From: JAFARZ01 sp035651595
Lineage (GTDB): Bacteria; Actinomycetota; Actinomycetes; Streptosporangiales; Streptosporangiaceae
NCBI GenBank assembly: GCA_035651595.1
Contig: DASRFJ010000338.1
Span: forward strand, 1-17,438
Direction: 5' to 3'
DNA: 17,438 bases
Numbering within the stretch: the stretch's first letter is position 1; the number at the start of each line of letters is the position of its first letter. Below are positions 7,194 through 13,429 of the stretch, piece after piece. The position numbers and the translations under genes were made by a program. A model generated the notes under the pieces. That model made no database searches and was not told the DNA's origin. It saw nothing but the letters and a program-made list of their open reading frames with translations.

Positions 7194-8003
7194 CTAGGCC
7201 TGCGCTGTCTCGAGCCGGTGCCCGTTGACCTTATTACCGCTGTTACCGCTGTTGCCGCTGGTGCCGCCCACCGAACGCCGCTGCGCGTGGAAGGCGAGGA
7301 TCTGCAACTCCACGGACAGCTCGACCTTCCGCACCTCGACCCCTTCCGGCACCTTCAACACCAGCGGCGCAAAGTTGAGAACGCCCGTGACTCCCGCGGA
7401 AACCAGCCGGTCGCAGACTGCTTGCGCAGACGTCGCCGGGGTCGCGATCACGCCGATCGCCACCTTATGCCGTGCGACGACGGCTTCAAGCTCATCGACG
7501 TGCTGCACGGTCAGTGTCGCGATCGTGCTGCCCACCATAGCCGGATCGGAGTCCAGCAGGGCGGCGATCCGGAAGCCGCGCGACGCGAAGCCGCCGTAAT
7601 TGGCCAGCGCATGCCCGAGATTGCCGGCGCCAACGATGACGACCGGCCAGTCCTGGGTGAGCCCGAGCGTGCGGGACACCTGATAGACGAGGTAGTCGAC
7701 GTCGTAACCGACGCCCCGGATGCCGTACGAGCCCAGGTGGGACAGGTCTTTGCGCAGCTTGGCGGAGTTGACACCCGCCGCCGCGGCCAGTTCCTCGCTG
7801 GCGACCGTGTTCACCCCGCGCTCCGCGAGACCGTAAAGCGCACGCAGGTATACGGGCAGCCGGGCCACGGTGGCCTCGGGTATCCCGTTGTACCCGGTTT
7901 GCTCAGTGTGCTCGGACTGGACCTGGTCCTGCTGATACTCACGCCCGGCCAGGGTGGCGGGCAGATCCTTGCCCGCGCCCGAGGGCAATCCATTACTGCG
8001 CAT
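7194..8003 (-). CDS. rex: Redox-sensing transcriptional repressor Rex
   Basis: A DNA-binding sensor of the NADH/NAD+ ratio. NADH binding releases DNA, which links heme and respiratory gene expression to oxygen and redox state. The 269-residue protein has a winged helix (about 41-115, with SAKLRKDLSHLGSYGIRGVG), a Rossmann NADH domain starting VVIVGAGNLGHALANYGGF (121-139), and IGVIATPATSAQAV and GVLNFAP blocks. Two low-complexity tails flank it: an acidic/Gln-rich N-terminus and a GTSGNSGNSGN stretch near the C-terminus. I chose ATG 8003, with AGGAG 10 bases upstream. The open frame extends upstream, but it crosses the promoter and operator at 8069-8099, which excludes the longer version. It is the first gene of the heme operon, so Rex probably represses its own operon, as reported for Streptomyces. 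Confidence 0.97.
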   Translation of the reverse strand: MRSNGLPSGAGKDLPATLAGREYQQDQVQSEHTEQTGYNGIPEATVARLPVYLRALYGLAERGVNTVASEELAAAAGVNSAKLRKDLSHLGSYGIRGVGYDVDYLVYQVSRTLGLTQDWPVVIVGAGNLGHALANYGGFASRGFRIAALLDSDPAMVGSTIATLTVQHVDELEAVVARHKVAIGVIATPATSAQAVCDRLVSAGVTGVLNFAPLVLKVPEGVEVRKVELSVELQILAFHAQRRSVGGTSGNSGNSGNKVNGHRLETAQA

Positions 8004-8068
8004 GGCGGCAGCGCTCCTGGGGGTAAGCGGTGCTCCTAGGGTGGGGAGCCTGCATAGCCGACCTCTCC

Positions 8069-8097
8069 ACGGTACGCCTTTGTGCACAGTTTCACAA
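8069..8097 (-). promoter_or_regulatory. Promoter of the rex-hem operon
   Basis: On the minus strand TTGTGA (8097-8092) and TACCGT (8074-8069) are 17 bases apart. They match the actinobacterial principal sigma-factor pattern TTGNNN / TANNNT. The predicted start is near 8062, giving a leader of about 60 bases before the rex ATG. The -35 lies inside the Rex operator. Confidence 0.65.
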
Positions 8098-8099
8098 AG
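8078..8099. promoter_or_regulatory. Rex operator (ROP)
   Basis: CTTTGTG-CACAGTTT-CACAAAG has perfect 7-base inverted arms around 8 bases. This fits the TGTG-N8-CACA core of the Streptomyces Rex operator. It covers the -35 element and the start of the spacer of the promoter, so bound Rex would block RNA polymerase. It is the only such core I found in the window. Confidence 0.85.
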
Positions 8100-8551
8100 T
8101 CGCCCCTGGTTGGACACATCCCCCATTGCCCACCCTCCTGCGTGCCCCTCCCCGCCGCACCGCCGCCGCACGCCGACGCCAACCCGCACCGCGACGCCAA
8201 CCCGCACCGCGCCCACCGACCTCGCCCGCACGCTGGCGCCGCCCTCGCTCCCGCCGGCGCCGCCCCTCGTTCCCCGCCCGCCGCGAGCAGGCGATCAACG
8301 CGGAACATCCGGACTACGTGAGGTTTGGGGCACGAAGGCAGGCTTCAAGAACAACGCGTGCTCGCGCGGGCTACCCGGTCCGACTGCGACAGCGAAACTG
8401 TCTCCGTATCGGGACATTTAGTCTCATTCCGTACGCGCCACCAGGCGGGCCAGATTATCGTGGACAGTTACCCCCCCGATCCGGACCCTGCTGGCGAATT
8501 GCGCGCGCGTGCCGTGCCGGTCGCCGAGAGGCCGCCGGGCCTGGCCGCGCC
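8100..8551. other. Non-coding stretch upstream of the rex promoter
   Basis: I see no convincing gene on either strand. The open frames here have arginine/proline-rich compositions typical of unconstrained GC-rich DNA and no good ribosome-binding site. A small GACAG-CGAAA-CTGTC hairpin lies near 8389-8403, and C- and G-runs occur around 8471-8477 and 8551-8556. Nothing else is recognisable. Confidence 0.5.
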
Positions 8552-8708
8552 CCCCCTGTGGCTGGAGTGCAGTGTGCGGCTACCGGGATAGGAACGCACC
8601 GGCAGTCCCGTCAGCAATGTGGAAGATTGCCCCTTCGTGGAGGATCGACCCCCGTACGCGAGGGCCGCGTTACCACAAAGGGATAAACCGCCACGTTAAC
8701 CGAGGCCC
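8552..8708 (-). repeat. Dispersed repeat, copy B (inverted partner at 1-152)
   Basis: Read on the minus strand from 8708 downward, it aligns with copy A at about 80% identity. The hairpin arms CCCTTTGTGG and CCACGAAGGG are identical in both copies, while the loop between them holds nearly half of the substitutions. The inner stem changes a T-A pair to C-G and a C-G pair to T-G, so pairing is kept. The block CCCGGTAGCCGCAC is invariant. G-U pairs form only if copy B is transcribed on the minus strand (and copy A on the plus strand), which suggests the RNA strand. It sits between the hairpins after the glutaredoxin gene and the rex promoter. Confidence 0.7.
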
Positions 8709-8720
8709 ATCGAGCCTGCC

Positions 8721-8760
8721 GCTGGCCCACCGGGCAGCCAGCGATCCGGGCACGCCCCGG
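8721..8760 (-). terminator. Tandem hairpins after the glutaredoxin-like gene
   Basis: Two adjacent perfect stems: GCTGGC (8721-8726) with GCCAGC (8737-8742), and CCGGG (8746-8750) with CCCGG (8756-8760). They lie about 135 bp downstream of the glutaredoxin-like gene and before repeat copy B. There is no T-run, but GC-rich stems of this kind often end actinobacterial transcripts. Confidence 0.35.
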
Positions 8761-8893
8761 AATAAGCCAGCAAAATCCGATCCGGGGGCAAGTGTCCGCA
8801 ATAATTTTCGAAATGACTCACCAGACCAGCGCGAACCGTAGGAGGACGGCCATACTGGGACAAATCGGGTAGGACGGGCAGCCAAACTTCCAG

Positions 8894-9178
8894 CTAATTC
8901 TGGCCGGGGAGCTTGGCGGCGAGGGCGGCACGGAGGCGGGATTCACTCACGTGCCAGAAGTCGATTTGCACACCATCGACCAGCGTGACGGGGATCTTGT
9001 CCCAGTACTCGGCCATGTCCTCGGCGGAAGCGGTGATGTCCCGCTCGGTATAGCCGACCCCGGCCTCGGTGGCGACCCGTTCGATCACGGTACGCGCATC
9101 GTCGCACAGGTGGCAGCCCGGCTTTGCGAGCAAGGTGATCCGGGGCTCGGGCACGCCGTGCTCGCTAGGCCCGGCCAT
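8894..9178 (-). CDS. Glutaredoxin-like thiol-disulfide protein (DUF836 type)
   Basis: A 94-residue thioredoxin-fold protein. It shows the redox motif KPGCHLCDDAR (Cys22 and Cys25 as CxxC), the cis-proline segment KIPVTLVDGV (Pro63) and a short C-terminal helix (SESRLRAALAAKL). It probably reduces disulfides in the cytosol; the partner is unknown. The length is normal for the family. The start is ATG 9178, which overlaps the end of the upstream gene by 14 bp. GTG 9154, just past that stop, is a possible alternative and would still keep the CxxC motif. A glutaredoxin gene ahead of rex is also familiar in Streptomyces (from memory), which supports a conserved redox neighbourhood. Confidence 0.9.
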   Translation of the reverse strand: MAGPSEHGVPEPRITLLAKPGCHLCDDARTVIERVATEAGVGYTERDITASAEDMAEYWDKIPVTLVDGVQIDFWHVSESRLRAALAAKLPGQN

Positions 9179-11168
9179 GCCGCGGCCCCGCGACGGGCTG
9201 CCGGGAGGCGGCCGTCTGGGTCACCTGGCTCACCCGTGACTGGCCCGGCGCGACGAGCGGGACCGGCCCCTGCCCGGGCGGGAGCTGAGGCCGGCTGGCC
9301 TGCGTCACGCTCAGCGGACCCTCGTCCGCCGACCTGGTGTCCATGAGCGGCGCCACCTTAGCGTATTTCACCCGCAACTCAATGATGTTGGTCGCGAGGA
9401 CGCACACTCTGCGTTCGGCGACGAATCGCTTCATATATGACTGGTCCTCGTGGCTTTCAAATGCGGCCCTATCGCGGTAAATCTCGTAGAAGATCCGCTG
9501 CATTGGCGCGTTTGGCACCAGATGAATGACGTAGACGAGAGTGCCGGGCTCGCTAGTCCTCACTTGTTCGGCCGTTTGCTCGGCGAGACGGTCAAAATCC
9601 GTGGCTTTATCATCGAGCAACGTAAAAATCAAGATCCGGCCATAAGGTCGCGCCGCAACGGTGCCAGCGGCCGCGCCGGCGGGCTCGGGTTCCGGCTCCA
9701 CCTGGATTTCGGTGCCGCCATCCAGATCCGCTGACCGGAGGGGACCCGTCGGAGCGGGCATCCCCTCGAATGCGGGACGTCCGTCGGGACCGACCCAGTC
9801 AGTCGCCGGCTGGGTGAGATACCCGGTGCTCTGGTCCTGCTGGTCGTACCCGTAGGTGTCGCCGGTCTGGTATTCGTACTGGTCAGCGCCCTGCTGTGGG
9901 GCGTAGTCCGGATAGGCGTACTGACCCTGGGCCGGGTAGCCGTACTGACTCGGGGCCTGCTGCGCCTGCGCCGCCTGGCCGTAGTGCCCGGAGCCATCCT
10001 GGGCTTGCGCGGGGTACCCGTACTGGCCGGAACCGTCCTGGGCCTGCGCTGGATATCCGTACTGGCCGGAGCCATCCTGGGTCTGCGCGGGATACTCGTA
10101 CTGGCCGGAACTGTCCTCGGTTTGCGCGGGATACCCGTAGTGGGTGGAGCCCTGCTGCGCTTGTGCGGCGTATCCGTACTGGTGGGTGCCGTCTTGCGCC
10201 TCTGCGGCGTATCCGTACTGGTCGGAGCCGTGCTGGCCCCGTGCTGGATATCCGTACTGTCCGGAACCGTGCGGGCCCGCCGCCGGATATGCGTAGCCGG
10301 AGACCTGCTGAGGCTGCGAAGGATGTCCGTACTGGCTGGCGGCTTGCTGGGCCTGCGAGGGATATCCGTAACCGGTGGGCTGCTGGGCTGGATCGGGGTA
10401 GCCGACCTGGCCCTGTGCGGCGGCAGCGTAGTGGCCGCCCGCCTGGTATTGCTCCTGGCCCCGGTTCCCGTACTGGTCCTGATACGCGTACTGACCTGGG
10501 GTCTGGTACCCGTACTGGGCGGGGTCCTGGTAGCGGTCTCGGCCCTGCTGTGCGTACTGACCAGGGTTTGGGTGCTGGTCCGGTGCGGGGTAGCCGTACT
10601 GCGCCGGGCGCTGCCCCGGCCCGGGGGATCCGCCGTGCCCCGGATGGCCGTACGGGGCCGCGCCGTGGTGCTGCTCCGCCGCGGCCGACCCGTACGCTGC
10701 GGCCTGCGGATACTGAGCTTGGCCCGGGTAGGGGCCCGGTGCCGGGTACTGACCTGGAGCGGGGTACTGACCTGGTGCGGCGTACTGACCTGGTGCGGAG
10801 TGCGGGGCCTGGCCGTGGTACGAGCCCGCGCTGGGGTACGGGCCTGCGGCGGGATACTGGCCCGCAGCTGGGTGCTGGTCTGCGATTGGGTACTGGCCCG
10901 CGCCGGGGTACTGGCCTTGGGCCGACTGGCCGTACTGTCCCTGGCCGTACTGTCCCTGGCCGTACGCGCCCTGACCGTACTGTCCGTTACCGTACTGGCC
11001 CTGGGCGTACTCATGCTGGCCTTGCTGAGCGTAGCCGCGCTGGTCAGGCTGACCGTACTCGTTACCGTCATCCGGTCCGTGGTCGTTCCGGTCGCGCTTG
11101 CGGCCATCACCGCTGGGGGCGCCATGGCGCCCCCGGCGGGACCGGGAACCCTTGCGTGATCCGTCCAC
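9165..11168 (-). CDS. Prion-like Tyr/Gln/Gly/Pro-rich repeat protein with C-terminal ABM-fold domain
   Basis: A 667-residue protein in three parts. Residues 1-30 are basic (RKGSRSRRGRHG). Residues about 36-450 are low complexity, dominated by Tyr, Gln, Gly, Pro and Ala. They start with GQYGQ and GQYPAP pentamers and then run in about ten 13-residue units of the QYGYPAQAQDGSG type (291-420). Residues about 508-607 resemble an antibiotic-biosynthesis-monooxygenase (ABM, dimeric ferredoxin-like) domain: GRILIFTLLDDKA, LVYVIHLVPNAP, RIFYEIYRDRAAFESHE, MKRFVAERR. A Pro/Gln-rich tail follows. There is no signal peptide or membrane segment. Catalysis is unproven. The start is GTG 11168 with GGCGGA just upstream. 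It is probably co-transcribed with the glutaredoxin-like gene. The two long open frames on the opposite strand are repeat shadows. Confidence 0.85.
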   Translation of the reverse strand: MDGSRKGSRSRRGRHGAPSGDGRKRDRNDHGPDDGNEYGQPDQRGYAQQGQHEYAQGQYGNGQYGQGAYGQGQYGQGQYGQSAQGQYPGAGQYPIADQHPAAGQYPAAGPYPSAGSYHGQAPHSAPGQYAAPGQYPAPGQYPAPGPYPGQAQYPQAAAYGSAAAEQHHGAAPYGHPGHGGSPGPGQRPAQYGYPAPDQHPNPGQYAQQGRDRYQDPAQYGYQTPGQYAYQDQYGNRGQEQYQAGGHYAAAAQGQVGYPDPAQQPTGYGYPSQAQQAASQYGHPSQPQQVSGYAYPAAGPHGSGQYGYPARGQHGSDQYGYAAEAQDGTHQYGYAAQAQQGSTHYGYPAQTEDSSGQYEYPAQTQDGSGQYGYPAQAQDGSGQYGYPAQAQDGSGHYGQAAQAQQAPSQYGYPAQGQYAYPDYAPQQGADQYEYQTGDTYGYDQQDQSTGYLTQPATDWVGPDGRPAFEGMPAPTGPLRSADLDGGTEIQVEPEPEPAGAAAGTVAARPYGRILIFTLLDDKATDFDRLAEQTAEQVRTSEPGTLVYVIHLVPNAPMQRIFYEIYRDRAAFESHEDQSYMKRFVAERRVCVLATNIIELRVKYAKVAPLMDTRSADEGPLSVTQASRPQLPPGQGPVPLVAPGQSRVSQVTQTAASRQPVAGPRHGRA
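9909..10298 (-). repeat. 39-bp tandem repeat array coding for 13-residue QYGYPAQ units
   Basis: About ten imperfect units, in exact 13-residue register from residue 291 to 420 of the repeat protein. The central units (starting at residues 356, 369 and 382) are nearly identical at DNA level, while the edges are diverged. This suggests expansion from the middle. Confidence 0.85.
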
Positions 11169-11469
11169 TCTTCCGCCCTATGGTCCGCGGGCTGAGATCG
11201 AAACTAGCCGCCCGCCACCGCGGTGAGGCTCTGGCCCGGCCGAAGAGCGTGCTGTTCCACGGCCAGGCCGCGGCGGAGAACCAGGCGAACGACGGGCTCG
11301 TGGCCTGGATCGCGCCGCCGGCGAGGCGCGTCCCGAACCTGGCGTTCTGATTCCGCGCCGTCGGGAGGCCGAGAATCCTAGGCGTCCGCACAGTGAAGCA
11401 GGCGACCGGGCCGGTTGTCACGGCCGCTGCCAGCACGCTGGCGAGTGCGCCCAAGACCGGAAGTGTCAT
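11107..11469 (-). CDS. Doubtful small hypothetical ORF with hydrophobic N-terminus
   Basis: ATG 11469 is preceded by AGGAAG at close spacing (TAGGAAGTGATG), and the 120-codon frame begins MTLPVLGALASVLAAAV, which could be a signal or membrane segment. The remainder (FGTRLAGGAIQ, SFAWFSAAAWPWN) matches no family I know. The frame runs 62 bp into the start of the repeat-protein gene. Codon third positions are GC-rich, but so are those of the opposite strand here. It could be a real short secreted or membrane protein, or chance. If it is not a gene, 11169-11507 is simply the 339-bp gap between bS22 and the repeat-protein gene, and I see nothing else in it. Confidence 0.25.
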   Translation of the reverse strand: MTLPVLGALASVLAAAVTTGPVACFTVRTPRILGLPTARNQNARFGTRLAGGAIQATSPSFAWFSAAAWPWNSTLFGRARASPRWRAASFDLSPRTIGRKSGRITQGFPVPPGAPWRPQR

Positions 11470-11507
11470 CACTTCCTATGGTGCACCCGCGACTTCGGCT
11501 AGGGGCG

Positions 11508-11606
11508 TTACTTCTTGTTCCTGCGCTGGATCCGCGTCTTCTTCAGCAGCTTGCGGTGCTTCTTCTTCGCCATGCGCTTGCGGCGCTTCTTGATGACTGA
11601 GCCCAT
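11508..11606 (-). CDS. Small ribosomal subunit protein bS22 (AURKAIP1/COX24-type)
   Basis: A 32-residue, extremely basic peptide, MGSVIKKRRKRMAKKKHRKL... ending RIQRRNKK. It matches the short actinobacterial 30S protein named bS22 in mycobacterial ribosome structures. It would bind rRNA in the small subunit near the decoding region. The start is ATG 11606 with AAGGGGTGG upstream, and the stop is TAA 11508. A TAATCT at 11688-11683 is a possible -10 element, but no good -35 is seen. It lies between the BdtA-like gene and the repeat-protein gene. It is too short for most gene finders but unambiguous by sequence. Confidence 0.93.
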   Translation of the reverse strand: MGSVIKKRRKRMAKKKHRKLLKKTRIQRRNKK

Positions 11607-11731
11607 GAGACCACCCCTTCCTGGGCGTTCGCGGGATGACGGGTACGCCAACACGCTCGCCCGGTACGGGCGGCTGGATCAACAGATTACCCGCGCCGCG
11701 CGACTACCACGTGCCCAGCCCGGGCTCCGCT

Positions 11732-11772
11732 CCCGGACGGCACATGTCATGCAGGACAGCATGCCGCCCGGG
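11732..11772 (-). terminator. Strong hairpin after the BdtA-like gene
   Basis: CCCGGACGGCA (11732-11742) pairs with TGCCGCCCGGG (11762-11772) over 11 positions with one wobble, and the 19-base loop can pair further (TGTC with GACA). It begins 13 bp after the stop of the BdtA-like gene. No T-run follows. It probably ends that transcript or protects its 3' end. Confidence 0.5.
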
Positions 11773-11785
11773 ACTACAGCGGGTC

Positions 11786-11989
11786 TCAGCCGGTACCGAC
11801 GAAGGCAGCCCTCAAGTACTGGTTGACTGCCTGCTCAGGTACGCGGAACGAGCGACCCACCCGGATCGCTTCCAGCTCGCCAGAGTGGACCAAGCGATAC
11901 ACGGTCATCTTTGACACGCGCATGATCAAGGCCACTTCGGCAACGGTAAGGAACCTTACGTCGCTCAGGGGGGGTGTTTCGCCTGCCAT
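11786..11989 (-). CDS. BdtA-like excisionase/MerR-type helix-turn-helix DNA-binding protein
   Basis: A 67-residue single-domain protein. The helix-turn-helix of the HTH_17/excisionase type spans about 13-61: FLTVAEVALIMRVSKMTVYR, then the wing LVHSGELEAIRVGRSFRVPE, then AVNQYLRAAF. It closely resembles the Streptomyces developmental regulator BdtA as I remember it, and more distantly BldC. It is probably a small nucleoid-like or promoter-binding regulator, not a phage excisionase, since no integrase or att site is near. The start is ATG 11989 with AGAGG 6 bases upstream. The frame could extend to GTG/ATG codons up to 12019, but homology starts at MAGETPPLSD. It seems to have its own promoter and its own terminator-like hairpin. 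Confidence 0.9.
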   Translation of the reverse strand: MAGETPPLSDVRFLTVAEVALIMRVSKMTVYRLVHSGELEAIRVGRSFRVPEQAVNQYLRAAFVGTG

Positions 11990-12055
11990 GGGTTGCCTCT
12001 TCCGCACGAAGCCGAGCACTTGACCGGATACTGCGCACCAGTCACGTACGTCTCC

Positions 12056-12083
12056 AGGGTAAGTCCCGTACAGAAAAGAGCAA
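12056..12083 (-). promoter_or_regulatory. Candidate promoter of the BdtA-like gene
   Basis: On the minus strand TTGCTC (12083-12078) and TACCCT (12061-12056) are 16 bases apart and fit the TTGNNN / TANNNT pattern. The predicted leader before ATG 11989 is about 60 bases. Confidence 0.45.
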
Positions 12084-12189
12084 CCCCGCCGATAGCCTCA
12101 TTGTTGTTACTGTTTGGCTGCAATCATCGCCGACCGCGCTAGTCAATCTCCGTCATCGCCCCTGACCTGCGCGAGCGCACACCAACAGT

Positions 12190-12201
12190 TTGGTATACCA
12201 A
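12190..12201. promoter_or_regulatory. 12-bp perfect palindrome, GntR-operator-like
   Basis: TTGGTATACCAA reads the same on both strands and resembles FadR-subfamily GntR operators (TGGT-N-ACCA type). It lies between the acuC terminator hairpin and the BdtA-like promoter, about 110 bp upstream of the latter. No GntR gene is in the window. Confidence 0.4.
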
Positions 12202-12225
12202 TCAAGGGACCGGAATAATTCTTTC

Positions 12226-12242
12226 GCGCGCTTTGGGCGCGC
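12226..12242 (-). terminator. Hairpin after acuC
   Basis: GCGCGC-TTTGG-GCGCGC is a perfect 6-bp stem starting 9 bp after the acuC stop. On the minus strand it is followed by an AT-rich tail (GAAAGAATTATT). It plausibly ends the fur-to-acuC transcript. Confidence 0.5.
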
Positions 12243-12250
12243 CGGCGTGT

Positions 12251-13417
12251 TCAACCCGCGACAGCGGGCAGTCCGTGCCATGAGAACACCGCGCGCTGAG
12301 TATTCATGATCGCTCGGTCTACCGGATCGCCGGGATCGATCGCGGAATCGGCAACCGGACGGAATACCGCATCCGATCCATCGGTCATGTGCGTTGGCGC
12401 GTTTTCTCCGGCGAGGGATGCGGCAACCGATCGCCAGCTTTCCGGCGTCGCCGTCGACGGGTCGAGCGGGTGCCCGGACGCCACGGCGAGCAGGTGCGTC
12501 CAGATCCGCGGCACCACCCGGACGCGCTGATATCCGCCGCCTCCGGTGAGCAGCCAGCGGCCGCCCGCCGTGGCGTGCGCCAGATCGTGCATCAGCACCG
12601 CGGCACGGCGCTGCGCGTCGATGGACAGCTCGAGGTGCGCGAGCGGGTCCAGCAGGTGCGTGTCACAGCCGTGCTGGCTCACCAGGACGTCGGGGCGGAA
12701 CTCGCGCAGCAGCGGCGGCACGATGGCGTCGAGCGCGCGCAGCCACCCGGCGTCCCCGGTACCCGCCGGCAGCGGCACGTTCACCGCGTAGCCGCGGCCA
12801 TCCCCCGATCCGGTCTCTGTCGCCAGCCCGGTGCCGGGGAACAGCGTCGCAGGATGCTCGTGCAGGCTGATCGTGAGCACCCTGGGGTCGTCGTAGAACG
12901 CGGCCTGGACTCCGTCGCCATGGTGCACGTCCAGATCCACGTACGCGACGCGGGACGCGCCGGCCGACAGCAGCCAGGCGATCGCGATCGCCGGGTCGTT
13001 GTAGATGCAGAAGCCGCTCGCCTGACGGCGCATCGCGTGGTGCAGCCCGCCCGCCACGTTGGCGCCGTGCCCCGCGGAACCGTCCCAGACGGCGCGTGCC
13101 GCCGCGAGAGTGCCGCCGGCGATAAGAGCCGACGCCTCGTGCATCCCGTCGAATACGGGGTCGTCAGGCGTGCCGAGCCCGTACCAGAAGGCGGGCTGGC
13201 CGGCCCGGACCGCCGCGATGTACTCCGGGTCGTGCACCAGCATCAGCTCGTCATCGGTCGCCGCGGCGGGCGCCACGACCTCGGCCGCGTCGAGCACGCC
13301 GAGCGCGGCCGCGAGCTCCATCGTGAGCGTCACCCGCACCGGCGCCAGCGGATGGCTGGGCCCGAAGTCATACCCGGCCATCGCCGGGTCCCAGGACACG
13401 AGCAGCGAGCCGGCCAC
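12251..13417 (-). CDS. acuC: AcuC-type acetyl-lysine deacetylase (class I histone deacetylase family)
   Basis: A zinc-dependent deacetylase of 388 residues, a normal AcuC length. It shows the His dyad in VAGGLHHAM (His126, His127), zinc ligands Asp163 and His165 in YVDLDVHHGDGVQ, Asp252 in SQHGCDTHLLDPLAH, and the transition-state Tyr in LTGGGGYQ. In Bacillus, AcuC removes acetyl groups from acetyl-CoA synthetase and so reactivates it. The substrate here is unknown. The start is GTG 13417, 12 bp after the proC stop, with only a weak ribosome-binding site, so coupling to proC translation is likely. It is the last gene of the run that begins with the fur-family gene. Confidence 0.93.
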   Translation of the reverse strand: MAGSLLVSWDPAMAGYDFGPSHPLAPVRVTLTMELAAALGVLDAAEVVAPAAATDDELMLVHDPEYIAAVRAGQPAFWYGLGTPDDPVFDGMHEASALIAGGTLAAARAVWDGSAGHGANVAGGLHHAMRRQASGFCIYNDPAIAIAWLLSAGASRVAYVDLDVHHGDGVQAAFYDDPRVLTISLHEHPATLFPGTGLATETGSGDGRGYAVNVPLPAGTGDAGWLRALDAIVPPLLREFRPDVLVSQHGCDTHLLDPLAHLELSIDAQRRAAVLMHDLAHATAGGRWLLTGGGGYQRVRVVPRIWTHLLAVASGHPLDPSTATPESWRSVAASLAGENAPTHMTDGSDAVFRPVADSAIDPGDPVDRAIMNTQRAVFSWHGLPAVAG

Positions 13418-13429
13418 CGGGCTACACCA

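Noticed and set aside
8004..8231. Upstream extension of the rex open frame
   Set aside because: It runs through the operator and the -10/-35 elements, so it cannot be in the main mRNA.
8030..8686. Plus-strand frame of 218 codons upstream of rex
   Set aside because: It crosses the Rex operator and the structured repeat, is Arg/Pro-rich, and has no convincing ribosome-binding site.
9629..11125. A second minus-strand frame of 498 codons, Thr/Ser/Arg/Pro-rich
   Set aside because: Out-of-frame reading of the same repeat gene, with no domain at its end.
9896..11350. Long plus-strand open frames (484 and 391 codons), one strongly hydrophobic with LAGTVLGLR-type repeats
   Set aside because: They are antisense readings of the 39-bp repeat array. 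Their periodicity comes from the repeat, no ribosome-binding site is seen, and the minus frame ends in a recognisable domain.
11786..11989. Excisionase of an integrated element
   Set aside because: Only the helix-turn-helix type is shared. There is no integrase, att repeat or phage gene, and the neighbour is a ribosomal protein gene.
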